64,000 nucleotides of DNA from Rhizobiales bacterium dw_265 (GCA_018449595.1 JAAVUU010000007.1:62001-126000); one strand, 5' to 3'; shown: positions 1 through 8,393, counted from the stretch's first letter. The notes: generated by a model from the sequence alone, not told the origin. Translations and numbers: made by a program.

Positions 1-823
1 ACACCTGCTCGGTGCCGCCGGGCGTGATCTGCAGGCCATAGGTGGCCGTGGCGTCCGAGGTCGTGGTGCCGCCCTGCTGGGTCTTCTGGAAGCGGGTGGA
101 AAAGCCCGCCGCCGACAGCTGGCTGTTGATATAGGTGACGATGTTGGTGAGATTCAGCGTGCCCTGCACCTGCGACAGGTCGATCGGCACATTGGTGGTG
201 ACGCCGCCCTTCTTGATGCCGATGGTGAAGCTGCTGGACGCCGACACGCCGGGCAGCGCATTGGCGAGATTGGAATTGGTCACCAGTTGCTTGGTGGCAT
301 AGGTGAAATTGCTGAAGGCGATATTGGCGGTCGAACTGGTCGTGTTCGACGGCTTGAGGGCCTGCAAGTTGAAATTGTTGAAGCTGGTGGAGGTCAGATA
401 CTGCTGCACCTGCGCCAGGCCGGACTGGAAGCGGGCGTTCAGGCCGGCCAGCTGGCCGCTGGTCTCTGTCGGGCTCTGCGCCATCTTGGCGAGATAGGCC
501 AGGGTGTTGACCGCGCTGTAGATCGAGAAGAGCTTCTGGTTGTCCTGCTCCATCTTGCTGTCGCTGGTGGCGCCCGCGGCCAGCGGCACATTCGATGTGT
601 CCAGGAAGTTGGTGGTGCCCAGAACCTTGGCGTCCTGCGCCGCATCGTTGGTGTTGGGCGTATTCCAGGGCGGATTGTCGGCGGCGGTCGCGCCCTGGGC
701 CTGGGTCGCGGCCAGTTGCTGCTGCTGCATGTTGGCGGCGGCGATGGCCGACGGGCTGGCCGCCAGCTGGGACTGGTACAGCCCCAACAGCACAGACGAG
801 TCGATTCCGCCGATACTGGACAT
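1..823 (-). CDS. FlaEY-like flagellar-locus protein, partial (C-terminus beyond window)
   Basis: Reading frame open from an ATG at 823 to the window edge (274 codons visible, no stop), so the C-terminus is missing. The protein starts MSSIGGIDSSVLLGLYQ and is rich in Ser, Thr, Ala, Asn and Gln with no membrane segment and no Cys in the visible part. An early PPWNTP segment and a later stretch FNNFNLQAL recall flagellar axial proteins and the large FlaEY regulator found beside flagellin genes in Caulobacter. It is divergent from the TPR gene at 925 and shares a promoter region holding a CtrA-like box. The family assignment rests on composition and context, not on a decisive motif; a hook-associated or other filament-related protein is the alternative. 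Confidence 0.5.
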   Translation of the reverse strand, partial: MSSIGGIDSSVLLGLYQSQLAASPSAIAAANMQQQQLAATQAQGATAADNPPWNTPNTNDAAQDAKVLGTTNFLDTSNVPLAAGATSDSKMEQDNQKLFSIYSAVNTLAYLAKMAQSPTETSGQLAGLNARFQSGLAQVQQYLTSTSFNNFNLQALKPSNTTSSTANIAFSNFTYATKQLVTNSNLANALPGVSASSSFTIGIKKGGVTTNVPIDLSQVQGTLNLTNIVTYINSQLSAAGFSTRFQKTQQGGTTTSDATATYGLQITPGGTEQV

Positions 824-848
824 GGGGCCAAGGCTCGCATCGTCAGCG

Positions 849-864
849 TTAAAAGGGCGCTAAC
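849..864. promoter_or_regulatory. CtrA-like box between divergent flagellar genes
   Basis: The sequence TTAA-N7-CTAAC lies between the divergent starts at 823 and 925 and differs by one base from the CtrA consensus TTAA-N7-TTAAC known from alphaproteobacteria. CtrA controls early flagellar genes in Caulobacter, which fits both neighbours. Seen: the motif. Inferred: binding. Confidence 0.4.
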
Positions 865-924
865 GGACTGACATGAACTGCAAGTTTTACAGAGCTTTAA
901 CGCGGCCCGGGGCAAGGTTCGCGC

Positions 925-2433
925 ATGAGCGCTGCCTATCACACCGGCCTGAAACTGTCGTCCCAGGGACGCCATGTGGAGGCAATCGAACAATTCGAGC
1001 AGGCGCTGGCGATCCGCCCGGACGACGCCCACGTCTTGTTTGCCCTGGGCAATACGGCCCACCAGCTGGGCCTGACGGACGCAGCCGAACAATTCTATCG
1101 CCGGGTATTGGGTTTGGAGCCGGAACGGCTGGAAGCCATCATCAACCTGTCCAACCTGCTGCGCGCCGACGGGCAGTTCGACGCGGCCATCGCGCTGATG
1201 AAGCCGGCCCAGGCGCGCGCCCCCAAAAGCGCGGAACTGCACCTGACCATGGGCTCGGCCTGGCGGGAAAAGGGCGACGACCAGACCGCCATCGCCCATT
1301 ACCAGGCGGCGCTGCTGGCGCGGCCGGACTATGCCCCGGCCCTGGTCAACCTGGCCGACATGCTGTGCGACGCCGGCAAACGCGACCAGGCCCGCATCCT
1401 GTACGACAAGGCCATCAAGGCCGATCCCAAGAATCCGCAGGCGCGGCTGAACCGGGCCATCCTGCATCTGCTGAACGGCGACTTGAAAGACGGCTGGCGC
1501 GACTATGCCGCGCGGGTGGACGTGCCCAACAAGGTCCCGGTCACGCAACTTCGTGCGGCGGCCTGGACCGGCGACAGCCTGAAAGGCAAGCGCCTGCTGG
1601 TGCGGGCCGAACAGGGCGTGGGCGACCAGATCCTGTTCGCCTCCATGATTCCCGACCTGGCCGAACGCGCCGCGCAAGAAGGCGGCAGCGTGATCCTGGA
1701 ATGCGAGCCCCGGCTGGTATCGATGTTCGCCCGCTCCTTCCCCGGCGTGACGGTGAAGCCGGCCAATATCAAAAATATCGGCGGGGTGCCGGTCGCCGAT
1801 TACGGCTGGTTGAAAAGTGTGGGCGGCGCCAATGCCGTCACCCTGATGGGCACCCTGCCGCGCCATCTGCGCAGCAACTGGGACAGCTTCCCCAAGCCGC
1901 ATACCTTCCTGACGCCGGATGCCGATGAAGTGGCGCGCTGGAAGACGGTCTTTGGCGGCAACGGCAATCGCGGCGAAACCAAGATCGGCATCTGCTGGCG
2001 CAGCGGCAAGGCCGGCGGCCATCGCGCCATCCAGTATGCGCCGCTGGCGGCCTGGGGCACTTTCCTGCGCGATACCGACGCCACCTTTGTCAGCGTGCAG
2101 TATGACGCCACGCCGGACGAGATCGCCTTCCTGGAAGAGATCAGCGGCAAGACCATCATCGTGCCGCAGGGCATCGACCAGAAGAATGAACTGGACCGCG
2201 CCTGCGCCCTGCTGGCGGCGCTGGATGTGGCGATCAGCGCGCCGACCGCCGTATCCTGGCTGTCGGCCGGCGTGGGCACGCGCACGCTGAAGGTATTGTA
2301 TGGCCTGAGCTGGACGGCGCTGGGCCGCGACTATGAACCCTTCGCGCCGTCCTGCCAGTGCGTCATGCCCAAGCAGTTCGGCGACTGGTCGAACGTGTTC
2401 GACCAGGTGAAGCGCTTTACAAGGCGTGCTTGA
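925..2433 (+). CDS. TPR protein with GT-B-like C-terminal domain (FlbA/FlmG-type flagellin modification)
   Basis: A 502-residue protein. Residues about 1-190 hold five or so tetratricopeptide repeats (typical motifs such as GNTAHQLGLTDAAEQFYRR and PDYAPALVNLADML). From about residue 220 the motif RAEQGVGDQILFASMIPDL opens a domain like the glycosyltransferase half of TPR-heptosyltransferase-like proteins. The same architecture occurs in Caulobacter FlbA and FlmG; FlmG is a flagellin-binding TPR glycosyltransferase. Its place next to sugar-nucleotide enzymes and two flagellins supports a role in attaching a nonulosonic-acid-type sugar to flagellin in the cytoplasm. Its 3' end overlaps the convergent sugar gene by 17 bases. 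The exact orthology (FlbA or FlmG) is not settled. Confidence 0.75.
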   Translation: MSAAYHTGLKLSSQGRHVEAIEQFEQALAIRPDDAHVLFALGNTAHQLGLTDAAEQFYRRVLGLEPERLEAIINLSNLLRADGQFDAAIALMKPAQARAPKSAELHLTMGSAWREKGDDQTAIAHYQAALLARPDYAPALVNLADMLCDAGKRDQARILYDKAIKADPKNPQARLNRAILHLLNGDLKDGWRDYAARVDVPNKVPVTQLRAAAWTGDSLKGKRLLVRAEQGVGDQILFASMIPDLAERAAQEGGSVILECEPRLVSMFARSFPGVTVKPANIKNIGGVPVADYGWLKSVGGANAVTLMGTLPRHLRSNWDSFPKPHTFLTPDADEVARWKTVFGGNGNRGETKIGICWRSGKAGGHRAIQYAPLAAWGTFLRDTDATFVSVQYDATPDEIAFLEEISGKTIIVPQGIDQKNELDRACALLAALDVAISAPTAVSWLSAGVGTRTLKVLYGLSWTALGRDYEPFAPSCQCVMPKQFGDWSNVFDQVKRFTRRA

Positions 2434-4258
2434 GAGGAAGGCGGGTGACCGCCAGCGCCGCTGACAGATCGGCGGCGATGCGGACGGCGCCCTGGCCGTC
2501 CATCAGCGACAGCGCCGCGTTGCGCATGTCGCGCCGCGCCAGCGGCTTGTTCAGCAGCCATTGCACGGTGCGGGCGATCTCGGCGTCGGACACCGTGGCG
2601 GCCTCGCCCAGCGAAATCCCCATCCCGGCATCGGCAAAGGCCGTTGCCGAGCGGGCATGTTCGGGGCTGATGCCCAGATAGATGGCGGGAATGCCCGACG
2701 CCGCCAGTTCATAGGCGGTGACGCCAAAGGCGCACAGCGCCACATCGGCGCCGGCATATTCGATGGACAGATCCTCCGCGCCTTCGACCGTCTCGTAATT
2801 CTTTTTCAGCGCCACCAGGCCGCGCGCGACGCTCGCCGCATCCTTCATGCCGGTACCCACGACAAAGCGGATGCGGAAGACCGAATCCAGCGGCGCCAGC
2901 GCCTTGGCCATGCGCAATGTCAGGCCATGGGGATCGCTGCCGCCCATCGCCACCAGCACGGTGGGGCGCCCCGCCGGACGATCGCCAGATCGGCCGGCCA
3001 TTGAACCAACAGCAGGCGCGCGGCTGGGCGATACGGCATTGGGATTGAGGCCCAGCAGCGCCCATTCCCACCCCAATCGCGGCAAAGTGTGGGAGCCGGA
3101 CCAGTCCAGCGCCACCGCGCCCGGCACCGGCGGATAATAGGCATAGTCGGCGGCCAGGCGGCGGTCATGGCCGTCGTCAATCACCGCCGTCACGGCGACG
3201 CCGCGCTTGAGTTTTTCCAGTTCGGCGCGGCCGGGACCGTCACGGCCATCCAGCAGCAGCAGGTCGGGGCTATTCGCATCGACAAGCGTTTGCAGATCGG
3301 ATGCGCCCTGCAGCATCGCCACCGCGAAACCGGCGCGGCGAATCGGCAGGGCCGCGTCCTCGCTGCCATTGAGGGCAAACAGCGCCCCGATGCCTTCGCG
3401 GTCGCGCAGGCTCCGCGCCAGGGCCACCATGCGCTTGACATGGCCATAGCCATATTTTCCGCCGCCATCGCAGCGGATCAGGGCGAGGCCACCGGCAGGT
3501 CTTATCGGTTTCTGCTTCACATGGGCGTTAATGCGGCTCAGTTCCGGCTCCCGCTCCAGCAGCAGCAGCAGGTCGGCCAGCACCGCCTCGCCGGCGCGGG
3601 CATCGATGCGGGCATGCACCGCCTCGACAAAGGCCAGGTCGTCGGGGGTGTCGATGGTGAGGCGGCCGCCCTTTTTCGCCAGCGGCGGCCAGGGCGCCGC
3701 GCGCACGATCTTCACAAAACCGGGGTGCAGCTTGAAATAGCCGGTGACGTGTTCCTTCGCCGCCGGATCATGGGCGGCATCCATCATCAGCCGGTCCAGG
3801 GCGCGGCGGCTGAACGGGTCCACGCCCTCATGGGCGCATTCCGCCCCTTCTTCCATCAGGACATAGTCGCCGTCCTGCTCGATCAGGGTGGCGACCAGGT
3901 GATCCACGAAACCCGCATCAATGAAGGGGGCGTCGGACGACACCCGCACGATGATGTCGGCATCCAGCTTTTCGGCGGCGCGGGCATAGCGCGCCAGCAC
4001 ATCGTCTTCCGGGCCGCGCACCACCATGACGCCTTCGGCATTGCACCATTCCACGATGGCGGCGTCGGCGGGATTGACCGTGGTGGCGACCGCGATGTCT
4101 TCCACCAGCCGGCAGGCCTTGAGGCGATGCACGATGTGCCACAGCAGCGGCTTGCCGGCGATGGGCTTGAGCACCTTGCCGGGCAGGCGCGTGGAACCCA
4201 TGCGCGCCTGGATCACGGCGACGACACGGATGTTCTCACGGGCATAGGCCTGGCGCAT
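2417..4258 (-). CDS. Fused SpsF-like cytidylyltransferase and SpsG/PseG-like glycosyl hydrolase
   Basis: A 613-residue two-domain protein. Residues 10-240 are an SpsF-type nucleotidyltransferase (COG1861 style) with IQARMGSTRLPGKVLKPI near the N-terminus and RGPEDDVLARY further on. Residues 260-600 match SpsG/PseG, the hydrolase or GT-B-fold enzyme that removes UDP from a trideoxy-sugar nucleotide; the conserved GYGHVKR carries the His expected in the active site, and VAMGGSDP marks the second Rossmann half. These normally separate proteins act in pseudaminic or legionaminic-type sugar synthesis. A low-complexity Arg/Pro/Gly linker of about 20 residues sits between the two Rossmann halves. 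The other pathway enzymes (PseB, PseC, PseH, PseI types) are not in this window. It likely feeds the neighbouring flagellin glycosylation. Confidence 0.8.
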   Translation of the reverse strand: MRQAYARENIRVVAVIQARMGSTRLPGKVLKPIAGKPLLWHIVHRLKACRLVEDIAVATTVNPADAAIVEWCNAEGVMVVRGPEDDVLARYARAAEKLDADIIVRVSSDAPFIDAGFVDHLVATLIEQDGDYVLMEEGAECAHEGVDPFSRRALDRLMMDAAHDPAAKEHVTGYFKLHPGFVKIVRAAPWPPLAKKGGRLTIDTPDDLAFVEAVHARIDARAGEAVLADLLLLLEREPELSRINAHVKQKPIRPAGGLALIRCDGGGKYGYGHVKRMVALARSLRDREGIGALFALNGSEDAALPIRRAGFAVAMLQGASDLQTLVDANSPDLLLLDGRDGPGRAELEKLKRGVAVTAVIDDGHDRRLAADYAYYPPVPGAVALDWSGSHTLPRLGWEWALLGLNPNAVSPSRAPAVGSMAGRSGDRPAGRPTVLVAMGGSDPHGLTLRMAKALAPLDSVFRIRFVVGTGMKDAASVARGLVALKKNYETVEGAEDLSIEYAGADVALCAFGVTAYELAASGIPAIYLGISPEHARSATAFADAGMGISLGEAATVSDAEIARTVQWLLNKPLARRDMRNAALSLMDGQGAVRIAADLSAALAVTRLPLKHAL

Positions 4259-4350
4259 TAACCAAATCTAAAGCCGGTATGGCTAAGAAGGCGTTAACGG
4301 CGGCCTCAAGCAGCAAAGCGATAGGCCATCGAAAAAGTGGAACGCATGCC

Positions 4351-5283
4351 ATGAGCCACGCCGCATCGCCTTCGGAATTCCTGCAGGACGGCAAGCATCA
4401 CGGGCCGCGCATCACCCAAGCAAAAGGCCATGACGTGATCGAGTGTTTCGATTGCGGTTTCAGGCATGTGCTGCCCCTGCCCGAACCCGCCGCGCTGGAG
4501 CGCGAATACCGCGAAAATTATTACGCCGTGGAAAAACCCGACTTCATCGCCTTTGCCGGCGAGGACCAGCCCTGGTTCGAACTGTCCCAGAATGACCGGC
4601 TGGAACTGTTTGAAAAGCTGCTGCCCGCGTCGCGCAGGCGTTTGCTGGACATAGGCTGCGGCCCCGGCTTTTTCCTGGCCCAGGCGATCAAGCGCGGCTG
4701 GGAGGCCCATGGCGTCGAGCCGTCGCGCCAGGCCGCCGCCCATGCCAGTTCGCTGGGCGCCGCCATCACCGAGGGCTTTTTCAACGCGCAAAGTGCCGCC
4801 GCGCTGGGCAAGTTCGACGCCGTCAACCTGACCAATGTGCTGGAGCATGTGCCCGACCCCATCCAGATCCTGACCCGGGCCATCGGCCTTCTGGACAAGG
4901 GCGGCGTGCTGTGCGCCTGCGTGCCCAACGATTTCTCGCCCTTACAATTTGCAGCCCGCGCTGTTGCACAAACAGGCGACTGGTGGCTGGCGCCGCCGCA
5001 TCACCTCAACTATTTCGATTTCGATGCGCTGGATGGGCTGCTGACGCGCCTGGGACTCAGCGTCACCGAGCGCACCACCAGCTTTCCCATGGAAGCCTTT
5101 GTGATGATGGGCGACAATTATATCGGCGACCCGGTGCTGGGGCGCGCCTGCCACAACAAGCGCAAGCGCTTCGATTTCGCCTTCGAGGCGGCGGGACTGA
5201 AAGAGACGCGGCGCGATTTCTACCGCGCTTTGGCCAAGCTGGGCATCGGGCGCGAAGCGGTGGTGATCGCGGTCAAACCGTGA
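4351..5283 (+). CDS. Class I SAM-dependent methyltransferase, flagellin locus
   Basis: 310 residues from the ATG at 4351 (MSHAASPSEF); an upstream in-frame ATG at 4279 would add 24 poorly conserved residues. Near the start, ECFDCGFRHV looks like half of a zinc-binding site, as in methyltransferases acting on nucleotide sugars or glycans. The SAM site is LLDIGCGPGFFLAQ (motif I), followed by NVLEHVPDP and GGVLCACVPND. The Methyltransf_23 type is common in surface-polysaccharide and flagellar glycan loci. The ATP-grasp gene follows after seven bases, so the two are co-transcribed. Substrate unknown; methylation of the flagellin sugar is the inference from context. Confidence 0.7.
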   Translation: MSHAASPSEFLQDGKHHGPRITQAKGHDVIECFDCGFRHVLPLPEPAALEREYRENYYAVEKPDFIAFAGEDQPWFELSQNDRLELFEKLLPASRRRLLDIGCGPGFFLAQAIKRGWEAHGVEPSRQAAAHASSLGAAITEGFFNAQSAAALGKFDAVNLTNVLEHVPDPIQILTRAIGLLDKGGVLCACVPNDFSPLQFAARAVAQTGDWWLAPPHHLNYFDFDALDGLLTRLGLSVTERTTSFPMEAFVMMGDNYIGDPVLGRACHNKRKRFDFAFEAAGLKETRRDFYRALAKLGIGREAVVIAVKP

Positions 5284-5290
5284 CCCGGCC

Positions 5291-6076
5291 ATGAGCAAGA
5301 CGCTCCTCATCATCTCGGGACAGCCGCAAGCCGCCGCCGTCGCCCAGCGCGCCAAGGCGATGGGCCATACCGTGGTGATTTCCGATGCCGATCCCCAGGC
5401 GCCGGGCTTTGCCTTCGCCGATTCCTGCCTGATCGCCGATGTCCAGGGCGCGCCGGAAACCGCCGCCGCGGCCGAACGATACAGCCGCAAGATCCGCCGC
5501 ATCGACGGCGTGGTGCTGATGGCCGATGCGGCGCTGACCGCCGCCACGGTGACACAGCGGCTGCGCCTGCCGGGCCTTGCCCTGCATGTCGCCGAACTGG
5601 CCGCCGACCGGCTGGCGGTGCGGCGCAGCTTCCAGTCCGCCGGCGTGGCGACGCCCTGGTTCGCGGAAATCTCCACCCCGCAGGAATTGCAGCGCGCCAT
5701 CATCGCGCGCGGCCGCGACCTGACGATCAAGCCGGTGGAAAATCGCGGCCCCGAAGGCGTGACCCGGCTGTCGGAGGTCGAGGATTTCGGCGCGGCCTTT
5801 CTTGCGGCCCGCGCCGCCTCGCCGGCCGAGCGGGTGATGGTGGAGCAAGGCAATGGCATGCCGGTCGCGGGCCTGATGCGGGCAGGAGAATGCCTGATGG
5901 AAGCCGATGATGGCACCCGCCTGGCGCTGGGCCGCGCCGCCTGCGCGCTGGGTATCAGCGATGGCCCGGTGACGGCCGAGGTGGTCGGCCCACAGATCGG
6001 CGATATGTCGCCGCGGCTGGCGCTGGATGGCGCGCTGCTGGACGCCGCCATCCGCCAGGCTTTGGGCGAGGGCTGA
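5291..6076 (+). CDS. Short ATP-grasp-like protein, probably lacking the C-terminal catalytic part
   Basis: 261 residues. The N-terminal about 110 residues form a pre-ATP-grasp Rossmann-like domain (LLIISGQPQAAAVAQRAKAMG and a Rossmann-like strand VVLMADAALTA). The ATP-grasp lid follows with LTIKPVENRGPEGVTRL and RVMVEQGNGMPVAG, which correspond to the ATP-binding Lys loop and the adenine-contacting Glu strand. ATP-grasp ligases of this type usually run to about 400 residues and end with metal-binding Asp/Glu/Asn motifs; here the protein stops soon after a degenerate segment PQIGDMSPRLALDG. It lies seven bases after the methyltransferase gene and is followed by a strong terminator. It may be a degenerate ligase, a binding subunit, or a specialised enzyme. 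Confidence 0.6.
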   Translation: MSKTLLIISGQPQAAAVAQRAKAMGHTVVISDADPQAPGFAFADSCLIADVQGAPETAAAAERYSRKIRRIDGVVLMADAALTAATVTQRLRLPGLALHVAELAADRLAVRRSFQSAGVATPWFAEISTPQELQRAIIARGRDLTIKPVENRGPEGVTRLSEVEDFGAAFLAARAASPAERVMVEQGNGMPVAGLMRAGECLMEADDGTRLALGRAACALGISDGPVTAEVVGPQIGDMSPRLALDGALLDAAIRQALGEG

Positions 6077-6080
6077 AATA

Positions 6081-6116
6081 GCGAAGGGTGCAAGCCCCCC
6101 GGCTTGCACCCTTCGC
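6081..6116 (+). terminator. Rho-independent-type terminator after the ATP-grasp gene
   Basis: A perfect 16-base-pair stem (GCGAAGGGTGCAAGCC and its complement) with a CCCC loop, four bases after the stop codon at 6076 and followed by TTTCCC. Clear hairpin; termination is inferred. Confidence 0.8.
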
Positions 6117-6192
6117 CTTTCCCACCAGTAAGGATTCCCTTCGCCCCGGGGCAGACGCCGCATTCTTACGGTCGTCCGGCAGCGGTTGACAT

Positions 6193-6216
6193 GGGGCGGT
6201 ACCTTCGCACCGCCCC
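6193..6216 (-). terminator. Terminator of flagellin gene 1
   Basis: Stem GGGGCGGT / ACCGCCCC with an eight-base loop, about ten bases downstream of the flagellin stop on the minus strand. No T-run follows, so it could also act as an mRNA-stabilising hairpin. Confidence 0.55.
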
Positions 6217-6225
6217 TGCCGTGGC

Positions 6226-7059
6226 TTAACCTTGGAACAGAGACAGAATGGTCTGCGGCGCCTGATTGGCGATGGACAGAGCCTGAACGCCCAGCTGCTG
6301 CTTGACCTGCAGCGACTGCAACGAAGCGCTTTCCTGCGCCATGTTGGCGTCGACCAGGTTGCCGATGCCCTGGGTCAGGGTGTCGGACAGCTTCTGGGCG
6401 AAGGTCGCCTGGATCGAGAACTTCGCAGCGCCCGACGACAGCTTGGCAAGAGCCGAGTTGACGTTGGTCAGCGAGGCCTGGATCGTGGCGACCAGGGTCG
6501 AGGCCTTGGCCTGGGTCGAGATCGTGGCCGTGGACGTCAAGGTCACGATGGTCCCGGACAGGCTCATGTTCTGGGACGCCGTGGTGATGCGGCGGCTGCC
6601 GTCGGCGGACGCCAGGGCGGTGACCGAGTTGGTCGAGCCGTCCACCAGATTGAAGCCATTGAACACCGCGTTCTTCACGATCGTCGTGATCTGGTCACGC
6701 AGAGCGGTGAAGTTGGAGTTCAGCGCCTGACGGCTCGCGGTATCCAGCGAGGAGTCAGCCGCAGACAGGGCCTTGGTCTTGAGCTGAATGAGCAAATCCG
6801 AAATCGACTGGCCCGCCGACAGGGCGACGTCGATGGAGGAAGTGCCGTTGTTGATGGAGTTGATCACCGAGGTATAACCGGCGACCGCACCGCGCTGGTT
6901 CTGGGCGATCGCATAGACCGCGCCGTCATCGCGGGCATCGGCGACTTTCAGGCCGCTGTTGATGGCCGACTGGGTCTTGTCCAGCTGGCCCTGGGTGGCC
7001 GAAAGGTACTGCAGCGCGGTATTGGCCGCGTTGTTCGTGTTGACGCTAAAACCTGACAT
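6226..7059 (-). CDS. fliC: Flagellin (copy 1)
   Basis: 277 residues from the ATG at 7059, preceded by GGAGAGACC as ribosome binding site; a longer frame to 7119 is not supported. The protein has only the conserved D0/D1 helices: N-terminus MSGFSVNTNNAANTALQYL, an RGAVAGYTSVINSINNG segment, and the C-terminal heptad region LGVQALSIANQAPQTILSLF. The variable D2/D3 domain is missing, as in Caulobacter-type short flagellins. Ser/Thr-rich stretches in the middle are candidate O-glycosylation sites. It is about 85 percent identical by eye to copy 2 and has its own sigma-54-type promoter and terminator. Confidence 0.95.
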   Translation of the reverse strand: MSGFSVNTNNAANTALQYLSATQGQLDKTQSAINSGLKVADARDDGAVYAIAQNQRGAVAGYTSVINSINNGTSSIDVALSAGQSISDLLIQLKTKALSAADSSLDTASRQALNSNFTALRDQITTIVKNAVFNGFNLVDGSTNSVTALASADGSRRITTASQNMSLSGTIVTLTSTATISTQAKASTLVATIQASLTNVNSALAKLSSGAAKFSIQATFAQKLSDTLTQGIGNLVDANMAQESASLQSLQVKQQLGVQALSIANQAPQTILSLFQG

Positions 7060-7120
7060 ATTGGTCTCTCCGTTCTGGTATCGAGCATTGCTCTTGGGCG
7101 TTTTGCCCGCCTGACCCATT

Positions 7121-7135
7121 TCAAACAGCGTGCCG
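7121..7135 (-). promoter_or_regulatory. Sigma-54-type promoter of flagellin 1
   Basis: Minus-strand CGGCACG-CTGT-TTGA matches TGGCACG-N4-TTGC with one mismatch in each half and correct spacing. It lies about 60 bases upstream of the start codon at 7059, the same distance as the matching element before flagellin 2. Class IV flagellin genes in Caulobacter use sigma-54. Confidence 0.6.
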
Positions 7136-7189
7136 GAATAAATTCAGATTCGGTCAACCATCGTTTTTCCGCAGCCTCGGAAAATAACG

Positions 7190-7259
7190 CCCGGCGAGAA
7201 TTACCGGGCGGCCGGGACGACCCGGCAGAAATTGCCGGACGGGGAAATTTTTGCCGGGC
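7190..7259. promoter_or_regulatory. Iterated GCCGG half-sites, candidate enhancer (FlbD/NtrC-type)
   Basis: Three imperfect palindromes occur in 70 bases: CCCGGCGAGAATTACCGGG, CCCGGCAGAAATTGCCGG and GGGGAAATTTTTGCCGGG. They lie 55-140 bases upstream of the sigma-54-type promoter of flagellin 1, the normal position for a sigma-54 activator. In Caulobacter the activator FlbD binds GC-rich ftr elements near flagellar promoters; resemblance to those is from memory and needs checking. The rest of the 7060-7469 gap holds no ORF I can support. Confidence 0.45.
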
Positions 7260-7414
7260 GCGGTCGGCAATTCCTTCCACTTTTCATAAAAAGGGCGCGT
7301 GAAATTTCCAGCGATTCCGCGGAAAAACCTGCTTCGCCACGGGACAGGCGGATGCTTAACAAGAATGAAGGGTAGCGCCCGGCGCTCCCCTTGCAACGTC
7401 CGCGCGCAAGCAAA

Positions 7415-7440
7415 AAGGGCGGGGCAAAAGCCCCGCCCTT
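7415..7440 (-). terminator. Terminator of flagellin gene 2
   Basis: Stem AAGGGCGGGGC / GCCCCGCCCTT with a four-base loop, followed on the minus strand by TTTG. A classical intrinsic terminator placed 30 bases after the stop codon at 7470. Confidence 0.85.
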
Positions 7441-7469
7441 CCCGATGCCTCCTTGAAGGAGCGTTGGTC

Positions 7470-8306
7470 TTAGCCGCTCTGGAACAGCGACAGGATGGTC
7501 TGCGGCGCCTGGTTGGCGATCGACAGAGCCTGCACGCCCAGCTGCTGCTTGACCTGCAGCGACTGCAACGAGGCGCTTTCCTGGGCCATGTTGGCGTCGA
7601 CGAGATTGCCGATGCCCGCCGTCAAGGTATCCGACAGTTTCTGGGTGAAGCTCGCCTGGATCGAGAACTTCGCGGAACCGGACGACAGCTTGGCGAGGGC
7701 CGAGTTGACGTTGGTCAGCGAACTCTGGATCGTGTTGATCAAGGCCGAAGCCTTGGCCTGGGTGGAGATCGTGGACGTGGACGTGATCGTCACGATCGAA
7801 CCCGACAGGCTCATGTTCTGGGCCTGGGCCGTGATGCGGCGGGTGCCGTCCGCGGACGCCAGGGCCTGAACCTGATTGGTCGAACCGTCAACCAGATTGA
7901 AATTGTTGAAGACCGCGTTCTTGACGATCGTGGTAATCTGATCGCGCAGAGCCGTGAAGTTCGCGTTCAACGCCTGACGGCTCGCCGTATCGATGGACGG
8001 GTCAGCCGCAGCCAGCGCCTTGGTCTTCAACTGGATCAACAGGTCCGAAATCGACTGGCCCGCGGAAAGAGCGACGTCGATGGCGGACGAACCGTTATTC
8101 AGGCTGTTGATCACGGACTGATAACCGGCCACAGCGCCGCGCTGGTTCTGGGCGATGGCGTAGATGGCGCCATCATCCTTTGCATCCGCGACTTTGAGAC
8201 CGCTGTTAATCGCCGACTGGGTCGCATCGAGCTGACCCTGGGTCTGGCTGAGATACTGCAGCGCGACTGCCGCGCCGTTGTTGGTGTTGACGCTGAAACC
8301 TGACAT
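7470..8306 (-). CDS. fliC: Flagellin (copy 2)
   Basis: 278 residues, start ATG at 8306 with the ribosome site CGGAGAATGCC. Same D0/D1-only organisation as copy 1, from MSGFSVNTNNGAAVALQYL to IANQAPQTILSLFQSG. Differences between the copies are concentrated in the middle and are mainly conservative, such as Val/Ile exchanges. The secreted filament subunit is probably modified by the sugar enzymes upstream, with FlbT controlling its mRNA and FlaF aiding its secretion. A sigma-54-type promoter lies 72 bases upstream. Confidence 0.95.
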   Translation of the reverse strand: MSGFSVNTNNGAAVALQYLSQTQGQLDATQSAINSGLKVADAKDDGAIYAIAQNQRGAVAGYQSVINSLNNGSSAIDVALSAGQSISDLLIQLKTKALAAADPSIDTASRQALNANFTALRDQITTIVKNAVFNNFNLVDGSTNQVQALASADGTRRITAQAQNMSLSGSIVTITSTSTISTQAKASALINTIQSSLTNVNSALAKLSSGSAKFSIQASFTQKLSDTLTAGIGNLVDANMAQESASLQSLQVKQQLGVQALSIANQAPQTILSLFQSG

Positions 8307-8377
8307 GGCATTCTCCGTTTACTGGTGGTGGACCACGCGTTCTGCGGGCCCTTGGGCAATGAACCCGCAGAGGCTTT

Positions 8378-8393
8378 TGCAACCGCTGTGCCA
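8378..8393 (-). promoter_or_regulatory. Sigma-54 promoter of flagellin 2
   Basis: Minus-strand TGGCACAGCGGTTGCA fits the consensus TGGCAC-N5-TTGCA perfectly, with the GG and GC dinucleotides ten bases apart as required. The predicted transcription start gives a 5' leader of roughly 60 bases. Confidence 0.8.

Noticed and set aside
439-2022. Long minus-strand frame across the TPR gene
   Set aside because: It is antisense to the TPR/glycosyltransferase gene and has Pro/Arg/His-rich nonsense composition; the real minus-strand gene before 823 uses another frame.
2960-3040. Linker in the SpsF-SpsG protein as another in-frame repeat insertion
   Set aside because: It is GC-rich and partly palindromic but shares no block with repeat families A, B or C.
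6226-8306. Tandem flagellins as a recent duplication or repeat artefact
   Set aside because: The two genes differ throughout and each has its own promoter, enhancer-like DNA and terminator; multiple flagellins are normal in this class.
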